The notes: generated by a model from the sequence alone, not told the origin. A stretch of 16,444 nt of DNA from Candidatus Borrarchaeota archaeon (GCA_016840645.1 JAEORY010000030.1:1-16444); one strand, 5' to 3'. Shown: positions 6,749-14,467, numbered from the stretch's first letter. A program made the numbers and translations.

Positions 6749-7930
6749 ATGAAAATTATACATGTTACTTCACACTTTCTCCCCGAGGTGGTGGGTGGTG
6801 TTGAGAATTACGTGTACCATTTATCAAAAGAGTTCATCAAACAAGGTCACGAAGTGAAGATATATACGTCAAAATCAGATCGAACTGCAGCATCAACAAC
6901 AGAATTTGATGGAATACCTGTGATTCGAATACCAACTCTTTATAAGATTTATAATACACCTATTCTTCCATCGTTATTCTTAAGACTTATTAAAGAAGAT
7001 GCAGACGTAATACATGCCCACTTACCACATCCGATGGTTTATGATATTACTGCTTTCAATTGTCATTTTAGACGTATCCCGTTAATTGTTACAGTTCATA
7101 ATTTAGAAGTAGGACGTGGAAGTTCGCTAAGTTCACTAAATACTCTATTTTCTAAACTATATTCCAATTCTCTCCTTTCTCTTACATTAAGATTTGCTAA
7201 GCGAATAATCACTACAACTCATCAATATATTGAAACTGCAGATATTCTAAAAAAGATGCGATCCAAAATTACTGTAATTCCAGTTGGTGTAGATCTCCGA
7301 TATCTTAAGTCAAAATATGATAAAGAAAAGTTAAAAAATGAAATGAGCCTCTCTGACAAACTTGTAATACTTTTTGTCTCTAAACTTACTGCATCTCATC
7401 GCTATAAAGGATTAACATATCTGCTAAAGGCTCTTTCTAGAATCCATAAAATAGCTCCAGAAATTCGGCTTTTTGTTATTGGAAAAGGTGAACTTCGTCC
7501 CTATTATGAAGATTTATCCCGAAAATTGCATATTGACGATAAAGTGAATTTCACAGGCTTCGTAGAAGAGGAAACATTGAAAAAGTATTACACTCTGGCA
7601 GATCTTCTTGTGTTGCCATCAATTACCAAACTTGAAGGATTTGGCATGGTTGCGTTAGAAGCACTTGCCTTTGGAACCCCCGTAATATCCACAGATATTG
7701 CAGGGGTTTCTGAAGTACTTACAAAAGAAAAATGTGGTATTGTAGTTGAATCAAGAAATTCAGTTGCCCTTGCAAAAGCAATTAGAACTTTTCTATTAGA
7801 CAAGGAACTTGCTAGAGAACTTTCTATTAGAGGGAGAAAGGTAATTGCTCAAAAATACAATTGGGCAGAAATCTCCAAACGTATGCTTAACATATATCAA
7901 GAACTCGCAGAAGACTTTATTAAAAAATGA
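6749..7930 (+). CDS. Glycosyltransferase family 4 (GT-B fold)
   Basis: Cytoplasmic retaining glycosyltransferase of 393 residues, expected to add a sugar from a nucleotide-sugar donor to a lipid-linked or other glycan. The N-terminal acceptor domain shows HFLPEVVGGVENYV (9-22) and HAHLPHPM (89-96). The donor domain shows IPVGVDL, YKGLTYLLKAL (219-229), GFVEEETLKKYY (270-281) and the GT4 E-x7-E signature EGFGMVALE (Glu296, Glu304). The ATG at 6749 follows a good Shine-Dalgarno, GAGGTGG; an upstream in-frame TTG at 6734 would swallow that site and is unlikely. A TATA-like TTTTAAAAAA starts at 6713. It is 54 bases ahead of the GT-C gene on the same strand, probably as an operon. The sugar specificity cannot be told. 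Confidence 0.9.
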   Translation: MKIIHVTSHFLPEVVGGVENYVYHLSKEFIKQGHEVKIYTSKSDRTAASTTEFDGIPVIRIPTLYKIYNTPILPSLFLRLIKEDADVIHAHLPHPMVYDITAFNCHFRRIPLIVTVHNLEVGRGSSLSSLNTLFSKLYSNSLLSLTLRFAKRIITTTHQYIETADILKKMRSKITVIPVGVDLRYLKSKYDKEKLKNEMSLSDKLVILFVSKLTASHRYKGLTYLLKALSRIHKIAPEIRLFVIGKGELRPYYEDLSRKLHIDDKVNFTGFVEEETLKKYYTLADLLVLPSITKLEGFGMVALEALAFGTPVISTDIAGVSEVLTKEKCGIVVESRNSVALAKAIRTFLLDKELARELSIRGRKVIAQKYNWAEISKRMLNIYQELAEDFIKK

Positions 7931-7984
7931 ATTTTATGTCTTAACAGAAAAAACATAAAAACAAATTAAAAGAGATCGTGCGTT

Positions 7985-9610
7985 ATGAGTGGTGTATTTT
8001 CAATAATACAACAGCGCATTGATTTTTCTGAGGAAAAAGCAAGTTTACTAATTTTATTTCTCATTGCATTTTGCTTACGGTTTTTCCTTCAATTTTTTAA
8101 TATTGTTTTAGAAGGAGATGAAATGAATTATGCTCAACTTGCAAAAAATCTATATTACGGAGAAGGATACACCGTTACGTTTATAAATTTTCTTTATCTT
8201 TCGAGTTCATTTGGGAGTCCCGATTTCTATTGGCCTCCATTAATGCCTTACACAATTTATTTCTTTTATCTTATAATTGGCGTTAGCGATTTTTCAGCAA
8301 AGTTAGTCTCGGTGATATTTGGTAGTCTATTGGTATTCCCAATTTATTTTCTTGGAAAAGAACTCTTTAATGAAAAAATTGGTTTCTTAAGTGCACTTCT
8401 AGTGACTATTTCCCGCAGCATGGTATGGTTTTCAATTCAGGTTTTTTCAGATATCCCTTTGGCATTTTTTTTAGCAGTTTGCGTATACTGGAACATAAAA
8501 AATGCAAAAACAAATGATTTAAAATACGGAGTTTTAAGTGGGGTTTTCTTTGGTTTAGCCTACTTAACTAGATTCTCTGCAATTATTTTTTTGCCAGTTC
8601 TGCTATTCAATTTGCTCTATCTAGGTAAAATGAAAAAGAGCTTGTATAGTCTTTTTATATTCATTGCTAGCTTTTTTATTATAATATCTCCATGGCTAAT
8701 TCGTAATGTGCTATTAACAGGATCTCTCTTCTTCTCAGAAAAAAGTGTTGCTTTAGCGAATTATATGCTTGGAGGAAACTATGAAGCAACTTTTTATGGT
8801 CTAACAGCACCTCCAAGTCCAATTCAAATATTCTTAGCAAATCCTTTTAGTGTTATTTCAAAATGGACAATCGGGATATATATCCAATATAAGATATTCC
8901 CAGAGTATCTTACTCCTCTTTTATTCGTTCTGGGATGCGTTGGAGGACTTGTTTCAACAAATAAACTGCAGCAAAGATTAGTTCTCTTCCTTCTAATTTT
9001 TACTAACTTTGCGTTCTATGGAATTGCAGTTTATGCAGGAAGAATCGGTGCAGTTAGTAGATATAATCTGGCAATCTATCCGTTCATATTCATTTTTTGT
9101 GCAAGAGGAATATTAAAATTACAAGATCTTATTCCAAAGAATATTTTAGATTTTGAAATTGGGAAATTCCAGCTCAAAAGATATATCATAATGATTGTGA
9201 CCCTCATTGTAATAATTGAGGCATTAGTCATAACGACCAGCAATGTAGTTCGTTTTGAGGGAAAAAATGATTCCTTGGAGTTATACAACGCAGGAATCTG
9301 GTTGAAAGAAAACACCGATCCTAACGCCATTTTAATGAGCAGAAAAGATATAATTCCTTATTATGCAGAGCGACGTTCAGTAAGATTACCTTTTGGTGAT
9401 TTTTCAACGATAATACGCGTTGCTAGGGAATATGAGGCACAGTATATTATAATAGATGAAAGAGCTATTGCTGAGACACGAGCTGACCTGCCTGAGCAAG
9501 TCGGATTGTTGGACGAGAATAGCGCTCCATCTAATCTAAAAGTGGTATATCTAGATACTGCAAGTGAGTATAAGGTTGTGATCTACTTGATTACATCCTA
9601 TGCAGCCTAG
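7985..9610 (+). CDS. GT-C family membrane glycosyltransferase (PMT/ArnT-like)
   Basis: Polytopic membrane protein of 541 residues resembling the dolichyl-phosphate-mannose mannosyltransferase / ArnT superfamily, which uses polyprenyl-phosphate sugars as donors. A first membrane segment (about 19-40) is followed by the acidic loop motif EGDEMNYAQLAKNL (43-56), where the catalytic Asp of GT-C enzymes lies. About ten more hydrophobic segments follow, with ALLVTISRSMVWFS and FGLAYLTRFSAIIFLP typical of the family. The C-terminal part (about 425-541) is soluble; ENTDPNAILMSRKD recalls the region after the last helix in archaeal relatives. The ATG at 7985 has only a weak AGAGAT upstream. Together with the GT4 gene it suggests assembly and external modification of a lipid-linked glycan. 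The substrate is unknown. Confidence 0.82.
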   Translation: MSGVFSIIQQRIDFSEEKASLLILFLIAFCLRFFLQFFNIVLEGDEMNYAQLAKNLYYGEGYTVTFINFLYLSSSFGSPDFYWPPLMPYTIYFFYLIIGVSDFSAKLVSVIFGSLLVFPIYFLGKELFNEKIGFLSALLVTISRSMVWFSIQVFSDIPLAFFLAVCVYWNIKNAKTNDLKYGVLSGVFFGLAYLTRFSAIIFLPVLLFNLLYLGKMKKSLYSLFIFIASFFIIISPWLIRNVLLTGSLFFSEKSVALANYMLGGNYEATFYGLTAPPSPIQIFLANPFSVISKWTIGIYIQYKIFPEYLTPLLFVLGCVGGLVSTNKLQQRLVLFLLIFTNFAFYGIAVYAGRIGAVSRYNLAIYPFIFIFCARGILKLQDLIPKNILDFEIGKFQLKRYIIMIVTLIVIIEALVITTSNVVRFEGKNDSLELYNAGIWLKENTDPNAILMSRKDIIPYYAERRSVRLPFGDFSTIIRVAREYEAQYIIIDERAIAETRADLPEQVGLLDENSAPSNLKVVYLDTASEYKVVIYLITSYAA

Positions 9611-9620
9611 GAGATACGGC

Positions 9621-9651
9621 TCTCTATTTACCGTTCCCTTCACAATAGAGA
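9621..9651 (+). terminator. Stem-loop after the GT-C gene
   Basis: TCTCTATT (9621-9628) is perfectly complementary to AATAGAGA (9644-9651) across a 15-base loop, 10 bases past the stop codon. It probably marks the 3' end of the GT4/GT-C transcript. No clear T-run follows. Confidence 0.4.
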
Positions 9652-9750
9652 TCTATTACATACATAGTATCTATTCACTGCATATACGAAAATGAGTGAA
9701 GCCCCCGCTAGGACGGTTGAGCAGGATACCCGCCTCCACCCATAGAATAG

Positions 9751-9779
9751 TTGTCTATAACACGATACATTTGTCTATA
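9751..9779 (+). repeat. Direct repeat upstream of the tfs promoter
   Basis: TTGTCTATA occurs at 9751-9759 and again at 9771-9779, exactly 20 bases (about two helical turns) apart, ending 27 bases before the AACGAAA element of the next promoter. This spacing suits a dimeric DNA-binding protein. The rest of the gap from 9652 holds a short GC-rich patch (about 9701-9740) with no tRNA or box C/D pattern I could support. Confidence 0.35.
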
Positions 9780-9805
9780 TTTATGCCAACTATTAACTAC
9801 CTCCT

Positions 9806-9823
9806 AACGAAAGGTTTATATAA
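9806..9823 (+). promoter_or_regulatory. BRE + TATA promoter of tfs
   Basis: AACGAAA (9806-9812) is followed by the TATA box TTTATATAA (9815-9823), the clearest archaeal promoter in the window. The transcription start is expected near 9845. Confidence 0.75.
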
Positions 9824-9912
9824 CAACATGTGAATTGAAACAACGAGATACATCACGAAAGACGCGGTAATTGAGTATCCGTGAATATTCGTCAATATCA
9901 CTAGGTGATCGT

Positions 9913-10254
9913 GTGCAATTTTGCGAAAAATGCGGAGCTTTACTTTTTCCTGCTAGGGAAGGTAATAAAACTATTCTTAAGTGCGAAGAATGTAGAATAG
10001 ACTACTCTCTTCAAGAAAACAGTGCAAAAACGTATAAAATGGTTCATAAAATAAATCATTCTCCAAGAGACGAGACTATAATTGTTTCTGAAGAAGAAAG
10101 ATCTCTTTTACCAACCACCAAAATGGAATGTCCTAAGTGTAATAAATTTGTAATTGCAGAGTATTGGTTTCTTCAAACTAGAAGAGCAGATGAAGGAGAA
10201 ACTCGTTTTTTTAGATGTAAAGAATGTAATTATACCTGGCGTGAGTATGATTAG
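9913..10254 (+). CDS. tfs: Transcription elongation factor TFS (TFIIS/RPB9-like)
   Basis: Transcript-cleavage factor that rescues backtracked archaeal RNA polymerase. From the GTG at 9913 it has 113 residues. An N-terminal zinc ribbon FCEKCG...CEEC (Cys4, 7, 24, 27) resembles RPB9. A C-terminal TFIIS ribbon CPKCN...CKEC (Cys73, 76, 102, 105) carries the loop QTRRADEGETRFF, with the catalytic Asp93-Glu94 pair. The GTG start gives the standard family N-terminus (MQFCEKCG) and has AGGTGAT just upstream, though close. An in-frame TTG at 9871 would add 14 residues; it lies 65 bases from the BRE, the spacing seen at other promoters here, so it remains a real alternative. A T-rich terminator follows. 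Confidence 0.93.
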   Translation: MQFCEKCGALLFPAREGNKTILKCEECRIDYSLQENSAKTYKMVHKINHSPRDETIIVSEEERSLLPTTKMECPKCNKFVIAEYWFLQTRRADEGETRFFRCKECNYTWREYD

Positions 10255-10289
10255 TTTATTTTGTTTTTTTAATACAGTTTTTTATTTTG
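10255..10289 (+). terminator. T-rich terminator after tfs
   Basis: Directly after the tfs stop codon, about 35 bases contain three runs of T, including a run of seven at 10264-10270 and six at 10278-10283. This is the usual form of an archaeal intrinsic terminator. Confidence 0.55.
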
Positions 10290-10344
10290 TGATTTTCAGC
10301 CGATATTATTTAGAAAATTTGATATACTGGATTGTGTCGGATGA

Positions 10345-10359
10345 TACGAATTTTTAAAT
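10345..10359 (+). promoter_or_regulatory. Promoter of the small GTPase gene
   Basis: TACGAA (10345-10350) leads into a TATA-like TTTTTAAAT (10351-10359), 54 bases from the ATG at 10405. It is a one-mismatch form of the AACGAAA+TATA arrangement seen at 162, 9806 and 14405. Confidence 0.55.
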
Positions 10360-10404
10360 CAATTTGCAGCGTGAGGTAGTTTACAATCCTTTGGACGTGA
10401 TAAA

Positions 10405-10899
10405 ATGCTTATTAATAAGGCAGTTTCCGTTAATAAAGTGGCTTTTATTGGTGCCCCGCGTGTCGGGAAGACTACTTTGCTGTCTCTACTTACTGGAGAA
10501 AGCCTACCAAAGGAATATGAACCAACAATAGGGCTGGATTTTGGAAACATCCAACTTGGCCATCACGAATTCTCTTTATGGGATTTAGCAGGTCAAGAAC
10601 AGTTTGCCTTTCTATGGGAAATGTTTCTTAAAGGAACGAAATTGATTTTCGTAGTGACAGATTCTACTCGCAAGAATGTTCTTTTAACGAAAGAAATAAT
10701 TGAGAAGACAAAAAAGTGCTGTCAAAGGCTAATATGCATTGCCAATAAGCAAGATTTACCAGGAGCACTAAAACCTGAGGAAATAGCCGAAATTCTCAAT
10801 GTGGAAACTTATGGTGTAATTGGTCTCGACGCAGAATACCGCGCTTTGTTGGAATTGATTCTTCAACAAAAAATAAGCCAACAACTCAAAGAGCTCTAA
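10405..10899 (+). CDS. Ras-superfamily small GTPase, Rab/Arf-like
   Basis: A 164-residue GTP-binding switch protein of the type abundant in Asgard archaea. G1 P-loop GAPRVGKT (16-23), G2 Thr41 in EPTIGLDF, G3 WDLAGQE (59-65) with the catalytic Gln64 present, and G4 NKQD (114-117) are intact; G5 (near VIGLDAEY) is weak. WDLAGQE is Rab/Ras-like, while NKQDLPGALKPEEIAEIL is the classic Arf/Arl continuation, so the protein mixes hallmarks of both families. There is no C-terminal cysteine prenylation motif and no N-terminal Gly2 for myristoylation, so any membrane attachment must differ. It is probably transcribed alone, tail-to-tail with the OB-fold gene (3 bases between stops). The partner and process are unknown. 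Confidence 0.9.
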   Translation: MLINKAVSVNKVAFIGAPRVGKTTLLSLLTGESLPKEYEPTIGLDFGNIQLGHHEFSLWDLAGQEQFAFLWEMFLKGTKLIFVVTDSTRKNVLLTKEIIEKTKKCCQRLICIANKQDLPGALKPEEIAEILNVETYGVIGLDAEYRALLELILQQKISQQLKEL

Positions 10900-10902
10900 A
10901 AC

Positions 10903-11226
10903 TTAAACAGAATGCTTCTTTTGTAATTCTCTAACTTTATTAAAGAGTTCAATGTCTAATCCTTTCATATCTTGAATTATTTCAGCATTTAATTCGAAAG
11001 TACCATCATCTTTACGAAAGATACGTCCAATTGCTCGGTTCAATGTACCCATTTCTAATTTTTGATCTGTTCTTACATTTATTGTGCCAGTCCCATCATC
11101 AAGGATCTGCTCATCTGAGGATACGCTTACAACTGTTCCAATGACTCGAACTCTATAATCAGTATCATTAAGTTCATTAATACGTCGTATACGAGCGGGG
11201 GCTTGTCTTTTTATTACATCGCTCAT
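10903..11226 (-). CDS. Single OB-fold protein, RPA32/RPA14-like
   Basis: A 107-residue protein whose pattern fits one OB fold of the RPA kind. APARIRRINEL is followed by strands VRVIGTVVSVS and the tell-tale ILDDGTGTINVR (41-52, as in RPA32 IDDGTG), then RIFRKDDGTFELNAEIIQDM. A C-terminal helix (about 91-105) may mediate subunit pairing, as in RPA. The likely role is single-stranded nucleic-acid binding as a small RPA subunit; a tRNA or other OB role is possible. A strong Shine-Dalgarno (GGAGGGG on the minus strand, 11231-11238) precedes the ATG, and a TATA-like element lies near 11283-11291. It follows the RNase III-like gene on the same strand after 134 bases. Confidence 0.75.
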   Translation of the reverse strand: MSDVIKRQAPARIRRINELNDTDYRVRVIGTVVSVSSDEQILDDGTGTINVRTDQKLEMGTLNRAIGRIFRKDDGTFELNAEIIQDMKGLDIELFNKVRELQKKHSV

Positions 11227-11360
11227 TTAACCCCTCCTTAATCAGCAATAGCCAATTGTTCATCATGTTCTTAAGTTTTTCAATTATATCATAATTCAAT
11301 TACACATCTTCTGTTTCTAACTATTATAATAATACAGTTTTCTTTGAACATACAAAGAAT

Positions 11361-11843
11361 TCATTCGTCGTTTATTTTTTCAGTTATATCTTCAGTCATT
11401 TGGATTGGCAACTCTTTCAGTATTTTTAGTGAAATGTTAAGAAGAGAAAGATAAGCATCACGCGCAGCTCTGCTTTCTTTCTTGCGATCTGAAAGATCTC
11501 TATGCTTGAGATTGTCAACGAGTATTTCAACTATTTGCTTAAGTGATAATCTTTCTGTAATCCACATAAAAGCAATAAAAGCCTCTACTACGTCTCCTAA
11601 TGTACCAATATTAGCATTTGAAGGCACTTGTTTTCTTAATGTCGTTGCACGCAATGCACTGCCCAATGTTTTATCTGGTACTTTTTCACCAATTGGCATT
11701 CTTAGAACCATTGATTTTGCTATTGAATATGTAAAATTGACCAATGAATCTCCGAATTTTGAAAGCGCTTTGTCTGTGAGAATCTGTTTCAAATCTTGAT
11801 AGGAGATTTTTAGAGAATCTTGAAAATTAAACCGGCTATCCAT
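11361..11843 (-). CDS. RNase III-like family protein
   Basis: A 160-residue helical protein resembling the short archaeal ribonuclease III family. KALSKFGDSLVNFTYSIA (25-42) corresponds to the RNase III signature (LEFLGDxxL), and GDVVEAFIAFMWI (83-95) to its second acidic helix. Asp32, Asp84 and Glu87 match catalytic acids, but the first conserved Glu of the signature is Ser here, so cleavage activity is uncertain. There is no double-stranded RNA-binding domain. A Shine-Dalgarno-like GGATGA lies six bases before the ATG. Family assignment is from pattern memory. What the pair with the OB-fold gene does is not evident. Confidence 0.6.
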   Translation of the reverse strand: MDSRFNFQDSLKISYQDLKQILTDKALSKFGDSLVNFTYSIAKSMVLRMPIGEKVPDKTLGSALRATTLRKQVPSNANIGTLGDVVEAFIAFMWITERLSLKQIVEILVDNLKHRDLSDRKKESRAARDAYLSLLNISLKILKELPIQMTEDITEKINDE

Positions 11844-12018
11844 TTTTCTTCATCCAGATGATCTGAACTTAATTTATCTCAAATAATTATCTTTGTGAAA
11901 AAAGAAAGGGAAAAGTATTTATGAGTTTTTTTTTGATGAAACGACAATCATAAGGATGAAAAAGTCCTAAAAAACTGAAAAATGATACTAAAGAAATCTC
12001 ATAGTAATATTTGATAAA

Positions 12019-12029
12019 CTTTAAAAAAT
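12019..12029 (+). promoter_or_regulatory. Probable TATA element of moaA
   Basis: CTTTAAAAAAT at 12019-12029 lies about 55 bases before the moaA ATG, the same distance as other TATA boxes in the window. The upstream element is not a clear match to AACGAAA. The rest of the gap back to 11844 is AT-rich, with T-runs and no gene. Confidence 0.4.
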
Positions 12030-12074
12030 CAGAAGAAGGCGTTAATGTGCAATCCCCTCGAACGGAGGAACTGC

Positions 12075-13016
12075 ATGGCGATATTAGATGGATATGGCAG
12101 AACAATAGTAGATATTAGGGTCTCTATTACACAACAATGCAATCTAAATTGCATATATTGCCATCATGAAGGATATCATGAAAGATCTAACTCAGTAAAA
12201 AGAGATGAAATGACTGCTGAAGAAATTCAAAGGCTAGTTTCAGTGAGCCGACAGGTAGGTATAAAGCGCGTCAAAATAACTGGCGGTGAGCCACTCTTAA
12301 GACGTGATGTCTTTGAGATAATATCAAAACTCTCTAAGTTAGAAGGAATTAACGAAGTCTCTCTGGTTACAAATGGAGTGCTTCTTGATCAAGACACATG
12401 TGATAGACTAAAGCATGCTGGTCTAAAACGAATTAATATAAGTTTAGATACACTGAACCCACAAGCATATTTTGATATAACTCGAAAAAATGTGCTAAAT
12501 AAAGTGTTGGAAGGCATTCAAAATGCTCAAAATTCTGGCTTAAATCCAATTAAAATAAATACGGTTCTCTTAAAAGATATTAACGACACAGAAATTCAAG
12601 AATTTATCGAATTCGCAATGAAAACAGGAGTCATACTCCAGCTTATAGAGTTAATGACTTTCGATGAAAACAATGACAATTTCTTCAATAGGTATCATGT
12701 GGATCCCAGTCCCATCGAAGAAGCCCTCAAAGGCATAGCGGAGCACATAGAGGTCAGACAAATGCAACAACGAAAAAGATACCATCTAAATGATGGAACT
12801 GTTATCGAAATAGTCCATCCAATGCATAATAGTGCCTTCTGTGCGAATTGTAAGCGATTGCGTGTCACTAGTGACGGCCATTTGAAACCGTGTCTAATGA
12901 GAGAAGATAATCTAATAGATATTCTTACACCCATTCGAAGAAATATTTCTGATGAAGAAATATATCAACAGTTTCTACAGGCTATCGCCTTAAGGGAACC
13001 ATTTTTCAAAGAATAA
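12075..13016 (+). CDS. moaA: GTP 3',8-cyclase MoaA
   Basis: Radical SAM enzyme that, with MoaC, converts GTP to cyclic pyranopterin monophosphate, the first step of molybdenum/tungsten cofactor synthesis. Its 313 residues carry both iron-sulfur clusters: the SAM-binding CxxxCxxC (Cys22, 26, 29 in CNLNCIYC) and the C-terminal cluster (Cys256, 259, 273 in CANCKRLRVTSDGHLKPC). TGGEPLLRRD (69-78) is the SAM-contacting motif. The bacterial C-terminal Gly-Gly is absent, and the protein ends REPFFKE. The ATG at 12075 follows GGAGG at normal spacing; an upstream ATG at 12045 would bury that site. The GT2 gene follows after 19 bases, although no shared pathway is obvious. No other cofactor genes are in the window. 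Confidence 0.93.
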   Translation: MAILDGYGRTIVDIRVSITQQCNLNCIYCHHEGYHERSNSVKRDEMTAEEIQRLVSVSRQVGIKRVKITGGEPLLRRDVFEIISKLSKLEGINEVSLVTNGVLLDQDTCDRLKHAGLKRINISLDTLNPQAYFDITRKNVLNKVLEGIQNAQNSGLNPIKINTVLLKDINDTEIQEFIEFAMKTGVILQLIELMTFDENNDNFFNRYHVDPSPIEEALKGIAEHIEVRQMQQRKRYHLNDGTVIEIVHPMHNSAFCANCKRLRVTSDGHLKPCLMREDNLIDILTPIRRNISDEEIYQQFLQAIALREPFFKE

Positions 13017-13035
13017 TCTCTTAAAATGTGATGAT

Positions 13036-13800
13036 ATGCAAAAAAAGGTCATTATAACGATTCCAGCTTACAAAGCAGCAGATACACTGCCATCAGTATT
13101 TAAACGTCTTGAAAAGGTCGATGAATACTTCGATGAAATAATTGTTGTTGATGATGGAAGTCTAGATGATACTTACAATGTTGCAAAGAAGTTAGGGGAG
13201 GAATATACGAAAAGAAGTGGAAAACAGGTTGTGATATTGCAGCACTCACCAAATAGAGGTTACGGAGGCTCCCAAAAAACACTTTATTCAGAAACATTAA
13301 AACGAGGAGGAGATATCGCCGTTCTCGTCCATGCAGATGGCCAATATCCACCCGAAGAATTACCTAACATACTTCAACCGTTTCTGCAAGAGAAAGCAGA
13401 CGTTGTTTTAGGTTCACGGGCACTTGGAGGGCAGATGATTCACGGAGGTATGCCTCTTTTCAAATATTTAGGGAATCGTTTGCTTACTCGACTCGAAAAT
13501 CTAATTGTTGGAATGAAACCACCGGTATCCGAATACCATACTGGATATCGGGCGTTTTCTCGTAAAGCATTAAAACAGACTCGTTTCCACCTAAACTCGG
13601 AAAAATACGTGTATGATAGCGAAAGTTTAATTCAATGTAAAGAAAAAGGACTTAAAATTAAGGAAGTGCCAATAGCTACGTACTATGGACAAGAGATCTC
13701 GTATCTGAGTCCAACAAGATACGGAATGCGAATCATGAAGGTTTTATTGAAATATATACTGCATAAAATAAAACTTCGCCCAATATTGCAGTATAGTTAA
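13036..13800 (+). CDS. Glycosyltransferase family 2 (DPM1/Alg5-like)
   Basis: GT-A fold inverting glycosyltransferase of 254 residues, similar to dolichol-phosphate mannose or glucose synthases, which load a sugar onto the lipid carrier. Motifs include ITIPAYKAADTL (7-18), IIVVDDGSLDDT (35-46) with the nucleotide-binding Asp pair, VHADGQYPPEELP (98-110) with the metal-binding DxD-like Asp101, and SEYHTGYRAFSR (165-176), the acceptor-site signature. It has no clear membrane segment; basic C-terminal helices may touch the membrane. It is probably co-transcribed with moaA. It could supply the polyprenyl-phosphate sugar for the GT-C enzyme at 7985, which is an inference. In Haloferax AglD a GT2 domain is fused to a flippase-like membrane region; here a separate UPF0104 gene lies about 1 kb away. 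Confidence 0.88.
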   Translation: MQKKVIITIPAYKAADTLPSVFKRLEKVDEYFDEIIVVDDGSLDDTYNVAKKLGEEYTKRSGKQVVILQHSPNRGYGGSQKTLYSETLKRGGDIAVLVHADGQYPPEELPNILQPFLQEKADVVLGSRALGGQMIHGGMPLFKYLGNRLLTRLENLIVGMKPPVSEYHTGYRAFSRKALKQTRFHLNSEKYVYDSESLIQCKEKGLKIKEVPIATYYGQEISYLSPTRYGMRIMKVLLKYILHKIKLRPILQYS

Positions 13801-13831
13801 CAAGGACTCTTATTTTAAAAAACGGGTGCTG

Positions 13832-13862
13832 ATGCTGATAAGTATTGTTCTACTTTCAGCAT
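13832..13862. terminator. Hairpin between convergent GT2 and profilin genes
   Basis: ATGCTGA (13832-13838) pairs perfectly with TCAGCAT (13856-13862) in the 71-base gap between two converging stop codons. It could act on both transcripts. A T/A-rich stretch (13811-13820) lies beside it. Confidence 0.4.
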
Positions 13863-13871
13863 TAAACGCAG

Positions 13872-14234
13872 TTAAATTACTTTAGAGATTGCTGCTGCTG
13901 TTTTTGCCGCTTCGGTATATGCAAGTTGCACTTCCTGATCAGCTGGGGCCCAGCAAACGACTAATCCTTTATTTGGGGGCACCATAGCCATGACCAATGA
14001 ACCACTACCTTGAATATTCTTAGCTACGTATCTATCTTCAGTAGCTTGCATCAATGAATACTTAACATTTTGAACAACTGCAGATTGTTTGTTAGTGAAT
14101 GCATTCACAAGGTTTTGTCCAGATGGATTCCAATTATCTGTTTTAAACCACATTCCACCATTCCATGCAACTACGGCTACTGCACCTACAGCGCCACTAT
14201 TAAGCAAATTATTTGCAAATCCTTCCACGCTCAT
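13872..14234 (-). CDS. Probable profilin (Asgard type)
   Basis: A 120-residue protein whose order of elements fits profilin, the actin-monomer-binding regulator known in eukaryotes and Asgard archaea. An N-terminal helix (VEGFANNLLNSG, 3-14) leads into strands AVAVVAWNGGMWFKTD (18-33). Next come a helix (SGQNLVNAF, 38-46) and then VKYSLMQATEDRYVAKN (57-73), which matches the profilin KYxxxxxxDRxI core. The strand GLVVCWAP (90-97) precedes the C-terminal helix (101-117), the usual actin-facing element. Eukaryotic profilins are slightly longer (about 125-140). AGGAGG lies 12 bases before the ATG, rather far but strong. No actin gene is in the window. The main alternative is another small PAS/roadblock-like fold. 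Confidence 0.78.
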   Translation of the reverse strand: MSVEGFANNLLNSGAVGAVAVVAWNGGMWFKTDNWNPSGQNLVNAFTNKQSAVVQNVKYSLMQATEDRYVAKNIQGSGSLVMAMVPPNKGLVVCWAPADQEVQLAYTEAAKTAAAISKVI

Positions 14235-14404
14235 TGTTTAATAAAGCCTCCTAAACGTTCTGTTTACAAATAGTGCGTTTTGTTCAAGAGATCCACTCAT
14301 CCGTTTTACTTAAAGTTTTTGATTCTTTTGGGGGCGCGCTCTGTTATATGTGAATTTCTTTATGATCTTTTGTTTTAATTTTGGGGAATTCCGATCCACT
14401 GTTT

Positions 14405-14419
14405 AACGAAATATAAATA
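14405..14419 (+). promoter_or_regulatory. BRE + TATA promoter of the DUF167 gene
   Basis: AACGAAA (14405-14411) merges into the TATA box ATATAAATA (14411-14419), 49-57 bases before the ATG at 14468. It is the third exact copy of AACGAAA next to a TATA box in this window. Confidence 0.6.
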
Positions 14420-14467
14420 AATCTTTAAACAATTATTGAAAAGTTTATTTAGAGAAAGTGTGTAAAA

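Noticed and set aside
9699..9740. GC-rich patch with a D-arm-like GGTTGAGCAGGATACC
   Set aside because: No acceptor stem, anticodon stem or T-loop could be matched, and no box C/D or H/ACA pattern is present.
10154..10357. A 67-codon + strand frame overlapping the end of tfs
   Set aside because: It overlaps the conserved zinc ribbon of TFS in another frame, then runs through the T-rich terminator; its residues are what T-rich DNA would encode.
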